From: Tipula vernalis
Taxonomy: Eukaryota; Arthropoda; Insecta; Diptera; Tipulidae
NCBI GenBank assembly: GCA_958295665.1
Contig: OY282560.1
Coordinates: 27,765,992-27,829,991, forward strand
DNA length: 64,000 bases
Direction: 5' to 3'
Shown: positions 45,159-56,980 of the stretch, one piece after another
Position numbering within the stretch: the stretch's first letter is position 1
Layout of the letters: every line of letters begins with the position of its first letter
Notes under the pieces: generated by a model
Database searches by the model: none
What the model saw: only the letters and a program-made list of their open reading frames with translations
What the model was told of the DNA's origin: nothing
Position numbers and translations under genes: made by a program

Positions 45159-45623
45159 CCGGAAATGTGATATGTTTTGGATAGAATGGTTCTAGTTCAA
45201 TGTGAAAATGTCCATTTCAGCCGTAGTAACCTCCTAGAAATATCGAAAGAAAATTCATGAAAAGTTTTACTTTTGATTTAAACGTACTAAGCAAGTAAAA
45301 GTGGAATCCCAACATACTTTTCCCCAACATTTTCCGGAAATATGATATGCTTTGGATAGAATAGTTCTAGTTCAATATAAAAATGTCCATTTCAGCCGTA
45401 GTAACCTCTAAGAAATATCGAAAAAAAAATTCATGAAAATTTTGATTTTTAACTTTACATTTATTTATTTATTATTTTGAAGCTTAATAATTACATCAAT
45501 CTCAAAAAAAAAAATCCGCCTCAATGTTTTCTTGTTTTTCCTTACAAAACTTTATTATGTTCACTAATACTAATAAATAGTTTTGGGATCTAGGACAAAC
45601 TTCTTAGTATTATATAACCATTC
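45159..45623. repeat. Inverted monomers and unique spacer closing block A
   Basis: At 45,156-45,163 the array flips orientation head to head through TTAGGATTCCGGAAATG, giving about 1.7 inverted monomers to 45,450. Then comes a unique 173-bp spacer (45,451-45,623) with AACTTTACATTTATTTATTT and, at 45,591-45,601, TAGGACAAACT, which is the inverted form of the element terminus. Confidence 0.92.
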
Positions 45624-48600
45624 TACGTTAAAATCAAAAATCAAAATTTTCATGAATTTTTTTTCGATATTTCTAAGAGGTTACTACGGCTGAAATGGAC
45701 ATTTTCATATTGAACTAGAACCATTCTATCCAAAACATATCACATTTCCGGAAAATGTTGGGGAAAAGTATGTTAGGATTCCACTTTTACTTGCTTATTA
45801 CGTTTAAATCAAAAATCAAAATTTTCATGAATTTTCTTTCGATATTTCTAAGAGGTTACTACGGCTGAAATGGACATTTTCACATTGAACTAGAACCATT
45901 CTATACAAAACATATCACATTTCCGGAAAATGTTGGGGAAAAGTATGTTAGGATTCCACTTTTACTTGCTTAGTACGTTTAAATCAAAAATCAAAATTTT
46001 CATGAATTTTCTTTCGATATTTCTAAGAGGTTACTACGGCTGAAATGGACATTTTCACATTGAACTAAAACCATTCTATACAAAACATATCACATTTCCG
46101 GAAAATGTTGGGGAAAAGTATGTTAGGATCCACTTTCACTTGCTTAGTACGTTTAAATCAAAAATCAAAATTTTCATGAATTTTCTTTCGATATTTCTAA
46201 GAGGTTACTACGGCTGAAATGGACATTTTCACATTGAACTAAAACCATTCTATACAAAACATATCACATTTCCGGAAAATGTTGGGGAAAAGTATGTTAG
46301 GATTCCACTTTTACTTGCTTAGTACGTTTAAATCAAAAATCAAAATTTTCATGAATTTTCTTTCGATATTTCTAAGAGGTTACTACGGCTGAAATGGACA
46401 TTTTCACATTGAACTAGAACCATTCTATACAAAACATATCACATTTCCGGAAAATGTTGGGGAAAAGTATGTTAGGATTCCACTTTTACTTGCTTATTAC
46501 GTTTAAATCAAAAATCGAAATTTTCATGAATTTTCTTTCGATATTTCTAAGAGGTTACTACAGCTGAAATGGACATTTTCACGTTGAACTAGAACCATTC
46601 TATACAAAACATATCCCATTTCCGGAAAATGTTGGGGAAAAGTATGTTAGGATTCCACTTTTACTTGCTTATTACGTTTAAATCAAAAATCGAAATTTTC
46701 ATGAATTTTCTTTCGATATTTCTAAGAGGTTACTACAGCTGAAATGGACATTTTCACGTTGAACTAGAACCATTCTATACAAAACATATCACATTTCCGG
46801 AAAATGTTGGGGAAAAGTATGTTAGGATTCCACTTTTACTTGCTTATTACGTTTAAATCAAAAATCGAAATTTTCATGAATTTTCTTTCGATATTTCTAA
46901 GAGGTTACTACAGCTGAAATGGACATTTTCACGTTGAACTAGAACCATTCTATACAAAACATATCCCATTTCCGGAAAATATTGGGGTAAAGTATGTTAG
47001 GATCCACTTTCACTTGCTTAGTACGTTTAAATCAAAAATCAAAATTTTCATGAATTTTCTTTCGATATTTCTAAGAGGTTACTACGGCTGAAATGGACAT
47101 TTTCACGTTGAACTAGAACCATTCTATACAAAACATATCACATTTCCGGAAAATGTTGGGGAAAAGTATGTTAGGATCCACTTTCACTTGCTTAGTACGT
47201 TTAAATCAAAAATCAAAATTTTCATGAATTTTCTTTCGATATTTCTAAGAGGTTATTACGGCTGAAATGGACATTTTCACGTTGAACTAGAACCATTCTA
47301 TACAAAACATATCACATTTCCGGAAAATGTTGGGGAAAAGTATGTTAGGATTCCACATTTACTTGCTTAGTACGTTAAAATCAAAAATCAAAATTTTCAT
47401 GAATTTTTTTTTCAATATTTCTAAAAGGTTACTACGGCTGAAATGGACATTTTCATATTGAACTAGAACCATTCTATCCAAAACATATCACATTTCCGGA
47501 AAATGTTGGGGAAAAGTATGTTAGGATCCACTTTTACTTGCTTAGTACGTTTAAATCAAAAATCAAAATTTTCATGAATTTTCTTTCGATATTTCTAAGA
47601 GGTTACTACGGCTGAAATGGACATTTTCACGTTGAACTAGAACCATTCTATACAAAACATATCACATTTCCGGAAAATATTGGGGAAAAGTATGTTAGGA
47701 TTCCACATTAACTTGGTTAGTACGTTAAAATCAAAAATCAAAATTTTCATGAATTTTTTTTCGATATTTCTAAGAGGTTACTACGGCTGAAATGGACATT
47801 TTCTTATTGAACTAGAACCATTCTATCCAAAACATATCACATTTCCGGAAAATGTTGGGGAAAAGTATGTTAGGATTCCACTTTTACTTGCTTAGTAGGA
47901 TTAAATCAAAAATCAAAATTTTCATGAATTTTCTTTCGATATTTCTAAGAGGTTACTACGGCTGAAATGGACATTTTCATATTGAACTAGAACCATTCTA
48001 TCCAAAACATATCACATTTCCGGAAAATGTTGGGGAAAAGTATGTTAGGATTCCACTTTTACTTGCTTAGTAGGATTAAATCAAAAATCAAAATTTTCAT
48101 GAATTTTCTTTCGATATTTCTAAGAGGTTACTACGGCTGAAATGGACATTTTCATATTGAACTAGAACCATTCTATCCAAAACATATCACATTTCCGGAA
48201 AATGTTGGGGAAAAGTATGTTAGGATTCCACTTTTACTTGCTTATTACGTTTAAATCAAAAATCAAAATTTTCATGAATTTTCTTTCGATATTTCTAAGA
48301 GGTTACTACGGCTGAAATGGACATTTTCACATTGAACTAGAACCATTCTATACAAAACATATCACATTTCCGGAAAATGTTGGGGAAAAGTATGTTAGGA
48401 TTCCACTTTTACTTGCTTATTACGTTTAAATCAAAAATCGAAATTTTCATGAATTTTCTTTCGATATTTCTAAGAGGTTACTACAGCTGAAATGGACATT
48501 TTCACGTTGAACTAGAACCATTCTATACAAAACATATCCCATTTCCGGAAAATGTTGGGGAAAAGTATGTTAGGATCCACTTTCACTTGCTTAGTACGTT

Positions 48601-49100
48601 TAAATCAAAAATCAAAATTTTCATGAATTTTCTTTCGATATTTCTAAGAGGTTACTACGGCTGAAATGGACATTTTCACATTGAACTAGAACCATTCTAT
48701 ACAAAACATATCACATTTCCGGAAAATGTTGGGGAAAAGTATGTTAGGATTCCACTTTTACTTGCTTATTACGTTTAAATCAAAAATCGAAATTTTCATG
48801 AATTTTCTTTCGATATTTCTATGAGGTTACTACAGCTGAAATGGACATTTTCACGTTGAACTAGAACCATTCTATACAAAACATATCCCATTTCCGGAAA
48901 ATATTGGGGAAAAGTATGTTAGGATCCACTTTCACTTGCTTAGTACGTTTAAATCAAAAATCGAAATTTTCATGAATTTTCTTTCGATATTTCTAAGAGG
49001 TTACTACGGCTGAAATGGACATTTTTACATTGAACTAGAACCATTCTATCCAAAACATATCACATTTCCGGAAAATGTTGGGGAAAAGTATATTAGGATT
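45624..49100. repeat. Satellite block B, about 20 forward monomers
   Basis: Continues in the same direction as block A. The TGGGGTAAAG variant recurs at 46,983, exactly 3,942 bp after that in block A. Confidence 0.97.
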
Positions 49101-49565
49101 CCGGAAATGTGATATGTTTTGGATAGAATGGTTCTAGTTCAATGTGAAAATGTCCATTTCAGCCGTAGTAACCTCCTAGAAATATCGAAAGAAAATTCAT
49201 GAAAAGTTTTACTTTTGATTTAAACGTACTAAGCAAGTAAAAGTGGAATCCCAACATACTTTTCCCCAACATTTTCCGGAAATATGATATGCTTTGGATA
49301 GAATAGTTCTAGTTCAATATAAAAATGTCCATTTCAGCCGTAGTAACCTCTAAGAAATATCGAAAAAAAAATTCATGAAAATTTTGATTTTTAACTTTAC
49401 ATTTATTTATTTATTATTTTGAAGCTTAATAATTACATCAATCTCAAAAAAAAAAATCCGCCTCAATGTTTTCTTGTTTTTCCTTACAAAACTTTATTAT
49501 GTTCACTAATACTAATAAATAGTTTTGGGATCTAGGACAAACTTCTTAGTATTATATAACCATTC
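49101..49565. repeat. Inverted monomers and unique spacer closing block B
   Basis: A near copy of 45,159-45,623, shifted by exactly 3,942 bp (junction at 49,093 versus 45,151; spacer start at 49,393 versus 45,451; TAGGACAAACT at 49,533). Confidence 0.92.
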
Positions 49566-52500
49566 TACGTTAAAATCAAAAATCAAAATTTTCATGAATT
49601 TTTTTTCGATATTTCTAAGAGGTTACTACGGCTGAAATGGACATTTTCATATTGAACTAGAACCATTCTATCCAAAACATATCACATTTCCGGAAAATGT
49701 TGGGGAAAAGTATGTTAGGATTCCACTTTTACTTGCTTATTACGTTTAAATCAAAAATCAAAATTTTCATGAATTTTCTTTCGATATTTCTAAGAGGTTA
49801 CTACGGCTGAAATGGACATTTTCACATTGAACTAGAACCATTCTATACAAAACATATCACATTTCCGGAAAATGTTGGGGAAAAGTATGTTAGGATTCCA
49901 CTTTTACTTGCTTAGTACGTTTAAATCAAAAATCAAAATTTTCATGAATTTTCTTTCGATATTTCTAAGAGGTTACTACGGCTGAAATGGACATTTTCAC
50001 ATTGAACTAAAACCATTCTATACAAAACATATCACATTTCCGGAAAATGTTGGGGAAAAGTATGTTAGGATCCACTTTCACTTGCTTAGTACGTTTAAAT
50101 CAAAAATCAAAATTTTCATGAATTTTCTTTCGATATTTCTAAGAGGTTACTACGGCTGAAATTGACATTTTCACGTTGAACTAGAACCATTCTATACAAA
50201 ACATATCACATTTCCGGAAAATGTTGGGGAAAAGTATGTTAGGATTCCACTTTTACTTGCTTAGTACGTTTAAATCAAAAATCAAAATTTTCATGAATTT
50301 TCTTTCGATATTTCTAAGAGGTTACTACGGCTGAAATGGACATTTTCACATTGAACTAGAACCATTCTATACAAAACATATCACATTTCCGGAAAATGTT
50401 GGGGAAAAGTATGTTAGGATTCCACTTTTACTTGCTTATTACGTTTAAATCAAAAATCGAAATTTTCATGAATTTTCTTTCGATATTTCTAAGAGGTTAC
50501 TACAGCTGAAATGGACATTTTCACGTTGAACTAGAACCATTCTATACAAAACATATCCCATTTCCGGAAAATGTTGGGGAAAAGTATGTTAGGATTCCAC
50601 TTTTACTTGCTTATTACGTTTAAATCAAAAATCGAAATTTTCATGAATTTTCTTTCGATATTTCTAAGAGGTTACTACAGCTGAAATGGACATTTTCACG
50701 TTGAACTAGAACCATTCTATACAAAACATATCACATTTCCGGAAAATGTTGGGGAAAAGTATGTTAGGATTCCACTTTTACTTGCTTATTACGTTTAAAT
50801 CAAAAATCGAAATTTTCATGAATTTTCTTTCGATATTTCTAAGAGGTTACTACAGCTGAAATGGACATTTTCACGTTGAACTAGAACCATTCTATACAAA
50901 ACATATCCCATTTCCGGAAAATATTGGGGTAAAGTATGTTAGGATCCACTTTCACTTGCTTAGTACGTTTAAATCAAAAATCAAAATTTTCATGAATTTT
51001 CTTTCGATATTTCTAAGAGGTTACTACGGCTGAAATGGACATTTTCACGTTGAACTAGAACCATTCTATACAAAACATATCACATTTCCGGAAAATGTTG
51101 GGGAAAAGTATGTTAGGATCCACTTTCACTTGCTTAGTACGTTTAAATCAAAAATCAAAATTTTCATGAATTTTCTTTCGATATTTCTAAGAGGTTATTA
51201 CGGCTGAAATGGACATTTTCACGTTGAACTAGAACCATTCTATACAAAACATATCACATTTCCGGAAAATGTTGGGGAAAAGTATGTTAGGATTCCACAT
51301 TTACTTGCTTAGTACGTTAAAATCAAAAATCAAAATTTTCATGAATTTTTTTTTCGATATTTCTAAAAGGTTACTACGGCTGAAATGGACATTTTCATAT
51401 TGAACTAGAACCATTCTATCCAAAACATATCACATTTCCGGAAAATGTTGGGGAAAAGTATGTTAGGATCCACTTTTACTTGCTTAGTACGTTTAAATCA
51501 AAAATCAAAATTTTCATGAATTTTCTTTCGATATTTCTAAGAGGTTACTACGGCTGAAATGGACATTTTCACGTTGAACTAGAACCATTCTATACAAAAC
51601 ATATCACATTTCCGGAAAATATTGGGGAAAAGTATGTTAGGATTCCACATTAACTTGGTTAGTACGTTAAAATCAAAAATCAAAATTTTCATGAATTTTT
51701 TTTCGATATTTCTAAGAGGTTACTACGGCTGAAATGGACATTTTCATATTGAACTAGAACCATTCTATACAAAACATATCACATTTCCGGAAAATGTTGG
51801 GGAAAAGTATGTTAGGATTCCACTTTTACTTGCTTATTACGTTTAAATCAAAAATCAAAATTTTCATGAATTTTCTTTCGATATTTCTAAGAGGTTACTA
51901 CGGCTGAATTGGACATTTTCATATTGAACTAGAACCATTCTATCCAAAACATATCACATTTCCGGAAAATGTTGGGGAAAAGTATGTTAGGATTCCACTT
52001 TTACTTGCTTAGTAGGATTAAATCAAAAATCAAAATTTTCATGAATTTTCTTTCGATATTTCTAAGAGGTTACTACGGCTGAAATGGACATTTTCATATT
52101 GAACTAGAACCATTCTATCCAAAACATATCACATTTCCGGAAAATGTTGGGGAAAAGTATGTTAGGATTCCACTTTTACTTGCTTATTACGTTTAAATCA
52201 AAAATCAAAATTTTCATGAATTTTCTTTCGATATTTCTAAGAGGTTACTACGGCTGAAATGGACATTTTCACATTGAACTAGAACCATTCTATACAAAAC
52301 ATATCACATTTCCGGAAAATGTTGGGGAAAAGTATGTTAGGATTCCACTTTTACTTGCTTAGTACGTTTAAATCAAAAATCAAAATTTTCATGAATTTTC
52401 TTTCGATATTTCTAAGAGGTTACTACGGCTGAAATGGACATTTTCACATTGAACTAAAACCATTCTATACAAAACATATCACATTTCCGGAAAATGTTGG

Positions 52501-55314
52501 GGAAAAGTATGTTAGGATCCACTTTCACTTGCTTAGTACGTTTAAATCAAAAATCAAAATTTTCATGAATTTTCTTTCGATATTTCTAAGAGGTTACTAC
52601 GGCTGAAATGGACATTTTCACGTTGAACTAGAACCATTCTATACAAAACATATCACATTTCCGGAAAATATTGGGGAAAAGTATGTTAGGATTCCACATT
52701 AACTTGGTTAGTACGTTAAAATCAAAAATCAAAATTTTCATGAATTTTTTTTCGATATTTCTAAGAGGTTACTACGGCTGAAATGGACATTTTCATATTG
52801 AACTAGAACCATTCTATACAAAACATATCACATTTCCGGAAAATGTTGGGGAAAAGTATGTTAGGATTCCACTTTTACTTGCTTATTACGTTTAAATCAA
52901 AAATCAAAATTTTCATGAATTTTCTTTCGATATTTCTAAGAGGTTACTACGGCTGAAATGGACATTTTCACGTTGAACTAGAACCATTCTATACAAAACA
53001 TATCACATTTCCGGAAAATATTGGGGAAAAGTATGTTAGGATTCCACATTAACTTGGTTAGTACGTTAAAATCAAAAATCAAAATTTTCATGAATTTTTT
53101 TTCGATATTTCTAAGAGGTTACTACGGCTGAAATGGACATTTTCATATTGAACTAGAACCATTCTATACAAAACATATCACATTTCCGGAAAATGTTGGG
53201 GAAAAGTATGTTAGGATTCCACTTTTACTTGCTTATTACGTTTAAATCAAAAATCAAAATTTTCATGAATTTTCTTTCGATATTTCTAAGAGGTTACTAC
53301 GGCTGAATTGGACATTTTCATATTGAACTAGAACCATTCTATCCAAAACATATCACATTTCCGGAAAATGTTGGGGAAAAGTATGTTAGGATTCCACTTT
53401 TACTTGCTTAGTAGGATTAAATCAAAAATCAAAATTTTCATGAATTTTCTTTCGATATTTCTAAGAGGTTACTACGGCTGAAATGGACATTTTCATATTG
53501 AACTAGAACCATTCTATCCAAAACATATCACATTTCCGGAAAATGTTGGGGAAAAGTATGTTAGGATTCCACTTTTACTTGCTTATTACGTTTAAATCAA
53601 AAATCAAAATTTTCATGAATTTTCTTTCGATATTTCTAAGAGGTTACTACGGCTGAAATGGACATTTTCACATTGAACTAGAACCATTCTATACAAAACA
53701 TATCACATTTCCGGAAAATGTTGGGGAAAAGTATGTTAGGATTCCACTTTTACTTGCTTAGTACGTTTAAATCAAAAATCAAAATTTTCATGAATTTTCT
53801 TTCGATATTTCTAAGAGGTTACTACGGCTGAAATGGACATTTTCACATTGAACTAAAACCATTCTATACAAAACATATCACATTTCCGGAAAATGTTGGG
53901 GAAAAGTATGTTAGGATCCACTTTCACTTGCTTAGTACGTTTAAATCAAAAATCAAAATTTTCATGAATTTTCTTTCGATATTTCTAAGAGGTTACTACG
54001 GCTGAAATTGACATTTTCACGTTGAACTAGAACCATTCTATACAAAACATATCACATTTCCGGAAAATGTTGGGGAAAAGTATGTTAGGATTCCACTTTT
54101 ACTTGCTTAGTACGTTTAAATCAAAAATCAAAATTTTCATGAATTTTCTTTCGATATTTCTAAGAGGTTACTACGGCTGAAATGGACATTTTCACATTGA
54201 ACTAGAACCATTCTATACAAAACATATCACATTTCCGGAAAATGTTGGGGAAAAGTATGTTAGGATTCCACTTTTACTTGCTTATTACGTTTAAATCAAA
54301 AATCGAAATTTTCATGAATTTTCTTTCGATATTTCTAAGAGGTTACTACAGCTGAAATGGACATTTTCACGTTGAACTAGAACCATTCTATACAAAACAT
54401 ATCCCATTTCCGGAAAATGTTGGGGAAAAGTATGTTAGGATCCACTTTCACTTGCTTAGTACGTTTAAATCAAAAATCAAAATTTTCATGAATTTTCTTT
54501 CGATATTTCTAAGAGGTTACTACGGCTGAAATGGACATTTTCACATTGAACTAGAACCATTCTATACAAAACATATCACATTTCCGGAAAATGTTGGGGA
54601 AAAGTATGTTAGGATTCCACTTTTCCTTGCTTATTACGTTTAAATCAAAAATCGAAATTTTCATGAATTTTCTTTCGATATTTGTATGAGGTTACTACAG
54701 CTGAAATGGACATTTTCACGTTGAACTAGAACCATTCTATACAAAACATATCCCATTTCCGGAAAATGTTGGGGAAAAGTATGTTAGGATCCACTTTCAC
54801 TTGCTTAGTACGTTTAAATCAAAAATCAAAATTTTCATGAATTTTCTTTCGATATTTCTAAGAGGTTACTACGGCTGAAATGGTCATTTTCACATTGAAC
54901 TAGAACCATTCTATACAAAACATATCACATTTCCGGAAAATGTTGGGGAAAAGTATGTTAGGATTCCACTTTTACTTGCTTATTACGTTTAAATCAAAAA
55001 TCAAAATTTTCATGAATTTTCTTTCGATATTTCTATGAGGTTACTACAGCTGAAATGGACATTTTCACGTTGAACTAGAACCATTCTATACAAAACATAT
55101 CCCATTTCCGGAAAATATTGGGGAAAAGTATGTTAGGATCCACTTTCACTTGCTTAGTACGTTTAAATCAAAAATCAAAATTTTCATGAATTTTCTTTCG
55201 ATATTTCTAAGAGGTTACTACGGCTGAAATGGACATTTTTACATTGAACTAGAACCATTCTATCCAAAACATATCACATTTCCGGAAAATGTTGGGGAAA
55301 AGTATATTAGGATT
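49566..55314. repeat. Satellite block C, about 33 forward monomers (expanded)
   Basis: The first TGGGGTAAAG variant is at 50,925, again 3,942 bp on. The block then runs 2,272 bp longer than A or B before its inverted junction at 55,307; 2,272 bp is 13 monomers. Within the extension, groups of monomers repeat in the same order (for example around 51,650-52,160, 52,690-52,860 and 53,040-53,550), which suggests unequal exchange. Confidence 0.95.
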
Positions 55315-55852
55315 CCGGAAATGTGATATGTTTTGGATAGAATGGTTCTAGTTCAATGTGAAAATGTCCATTTCAGCCGTAGTAACCTCCTAGAAATATC
55401 GAAAGAAAATTCATGACAAGTTTTACTTTTGATTTAAACGTACTAAGCAAGTAAAAGTGGAATCCCAACATACTTTTCCCCAACATTTTCCGGAAATATG
55501 ATATGCTTTGGATAGAATAGTTCTAGTTCAATATAAAAATGTCCATTTCAGCCGTAGTAACCTCTAAGAAATATCGAAAAAAAAATTCATGAAAATTTTG
55601 ATTTTTAACTTTACATTTATTTATTTATTATTTTGAAGCTTAATAATTACATCAATCTCAAAAAAAAAAATCCGCCTCAATGTTTTCTTGTTTTTCCTTA
55701 CAAAACTTTATTATGTTCACTAATACTAATAAATAGTTTTGGGATCTAGGACAAACTTCTTAGTATTATATAGTCGTATGAAGTTTTTCCTAAACTTGTC
55801 CTAAAATGTTGTTGTTGTTTTTAGGACAAATTTAGGACAAACTCCTCGCGAA
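55315..55852. repeat. Inverted monomers, spacer and right terminal hairpin of the element
   Basis: The inverted monomers and spacer match those closing blocks A and B (spacer from 55,607, TAGGACAAACT at 55,747). After TTAGTATTATATA the sequence differs and forms a hairpin: 55,780-55,806 (GAAGTTTTTCCTAAACTTG...) pairs with 55,819-55,845, with a GTT-repeat loop. The second arm is the right terminal repeat of the whole element. Confidence 0.88.
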
Positions 55853-56400
55853 TTGTAAACCAACTTCCATTTTTCAGCCGTAATGCTCCCGTCTTCCTGA
55901 CCCTTGTCAATAACGGCTAACATCAAGGCATGCTCTTTCAAGATTTCGCTGAACAGCTTCATCTTTTGGTTATTTTGGGCTCCTGTGGTCACCTTGGCTC
56001 GTTTAGCGTCGCTCGGTACTTCCTCATCAAGTGACCTCATTCTTTTCGAACCAAGATCCTTATTCAAAGTGCCATTGCCGACAACTTTCCTCGCCCATGC
56101 CCCAGATTCCTTTTGTTCTGCTGTTAACTGCCCCTCTGGAGTCGCAGTCAGCCTTTCCAAAATTATTTGCGCCGACCGTTTTTTACGATATCGTCACTTC
56201 GCCGGAGGGACCCCTTCCGATCCCCTGCTTTTTTGTTTGGCTCCGGTTCCGCTTATACCTGGGTTTAATGTCACGGTATTGCTTCCCACCGCCGCTAAGG
56301 AGGGAGCTCCACCTTTAAGGTTCAAGCTACTCCCCTCCTTGTTGCTTCCCGATTTTTGAAGGGTACCGGCCCCTATTTCTTTTATTTTTGTATCGTTCAT
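55853..56400 (-). pseudogene. LOA copy 2 ORF1, N-terminal part
   Basis: Minus strand. The likely start is ATG at 56,398-56,400 (MNDTKIKEIGAG). The frame is Ser/Gly/Lys-rich, reaches one in-frame stop (TGA after EGVPPAK, about 56,195), and continues in the same frame as RYRKKRSAQ, LTATPEGQLTAEQKESGAW, and SKRMRSLDEEVPSDAKRAKV, ending ITAEKWKLVYN at the insertion. It resumes at 41,440. The basic, low-complexity N-terminal region is typical of ORF1 in this group. Apart from the stop and the insertion it is well preserved. Confidence 0.82.
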
Positions 56401-56980
56401 GCTATTCCCACGAGTATCGGAGAAACATGGGTCCACCTGTGCAGAGATCCGTATACACAGTAAGGCTAAATACAACAGGGGGTCGGCAGGTATCCAGAGG
56501 GCTCCGTTAGCGGCCCCCAGCCTAGTTGATCATCAGCACGGGTCGCTTAACACCTTAATCCAGCCCATTCGGCTCGCTAGCACCCCGGCCTCCTAGCACC
56601 CCTTCCCTCTGCTCCACATTCTCTCTCTCATTCACCTATTCACATGGAGGTCCCAATCCAATGGGATCCATTTCATTCCCAGGGTCACCCGTTTATAGCG
56701 TGCGTACCCCACTCATCACCTGCCGAGACTCCGGAGGTGCAAAGAGGTCGTGACGCACAGTCCGCCGTGGTTATTGGTCGATGGTTTTCTGGCGCCATCC
56801 GTTCGCCTTTCCATGCTGGGCATCATAGGCACTCAGAATTTAATGAACTGAGGTTAACCACTGCTTCGTTCCCTGAAACTCTCGCACCAGCTGGACTGCG
56901 GTTGGGGGTGGCTTATTTAATTCACCGCTAACCTACCTATCGATAGGCCGTCCACTATCCACCACCTGCAGTTTAACTGA
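56401..56980 (-). promoter_or_regulatory. Probable LOA copy 2 5' untranslated/promoter region (GC-rich)
   Basis: GC content rises clearly between about 56,400 and 56,950 and falls back to AT-rich sequence after about 56,990. It sits immediately upstream (minus sense) of ORF1. Non-LTR elements of this group carry an internal promoter in such a leader; the function here is inferred, and I cannot point to a core promoter motif. The exact 5' end is not defined. The open plus-strand frames here are shadows. Confidence 0.5.

Larger units (their letters stand above)
41441..55852. mobile_element. Foldback/MULE-like 14.4-kb transposon carrying a higher-order satellite array
   Basis: The insertion is bounded by a 10-bp direct repeat, TTGTAAACCA (41,431-41,440 and 55,853-55,862), and LOA ORF1 reads on in frame when only one copy is counted: EKWKLVYN on one side and VYNELNSVF on the other. 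The two ends are inverted repeats of each other over about 45 bp: AGTTTGTCCTAAA-CTGTCCTAAA-(N)-AACAACAA from 41,450, and the reverse of this ending at 55,842. The outermost 9 bases pair only partly. The 9-10-bp duplication and long repetitive interior resemble foldback elements and Mutator-like elements, but I see no transposase, so the superfamily is an inference. The interior is satellite except for a left unique part (41,441-41,606), three 173-bp spacers and the right hairpin. Confidence 0.85.

Noticed and set aside
41607..55314. CRISPR-like repeat array
   Set aside because: Monomers of 174-175 bp are directly adjacent, with no unique spacers between short repeats; this is a eukaryotic satellite.
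55904..56931. Plus-strand frames of up to 151 codons in the GC-rich LOA 5' region
   Set aside because: Long only because the GC-rich LOA leader and ORF1 lack stops in other frames; no domain seen.
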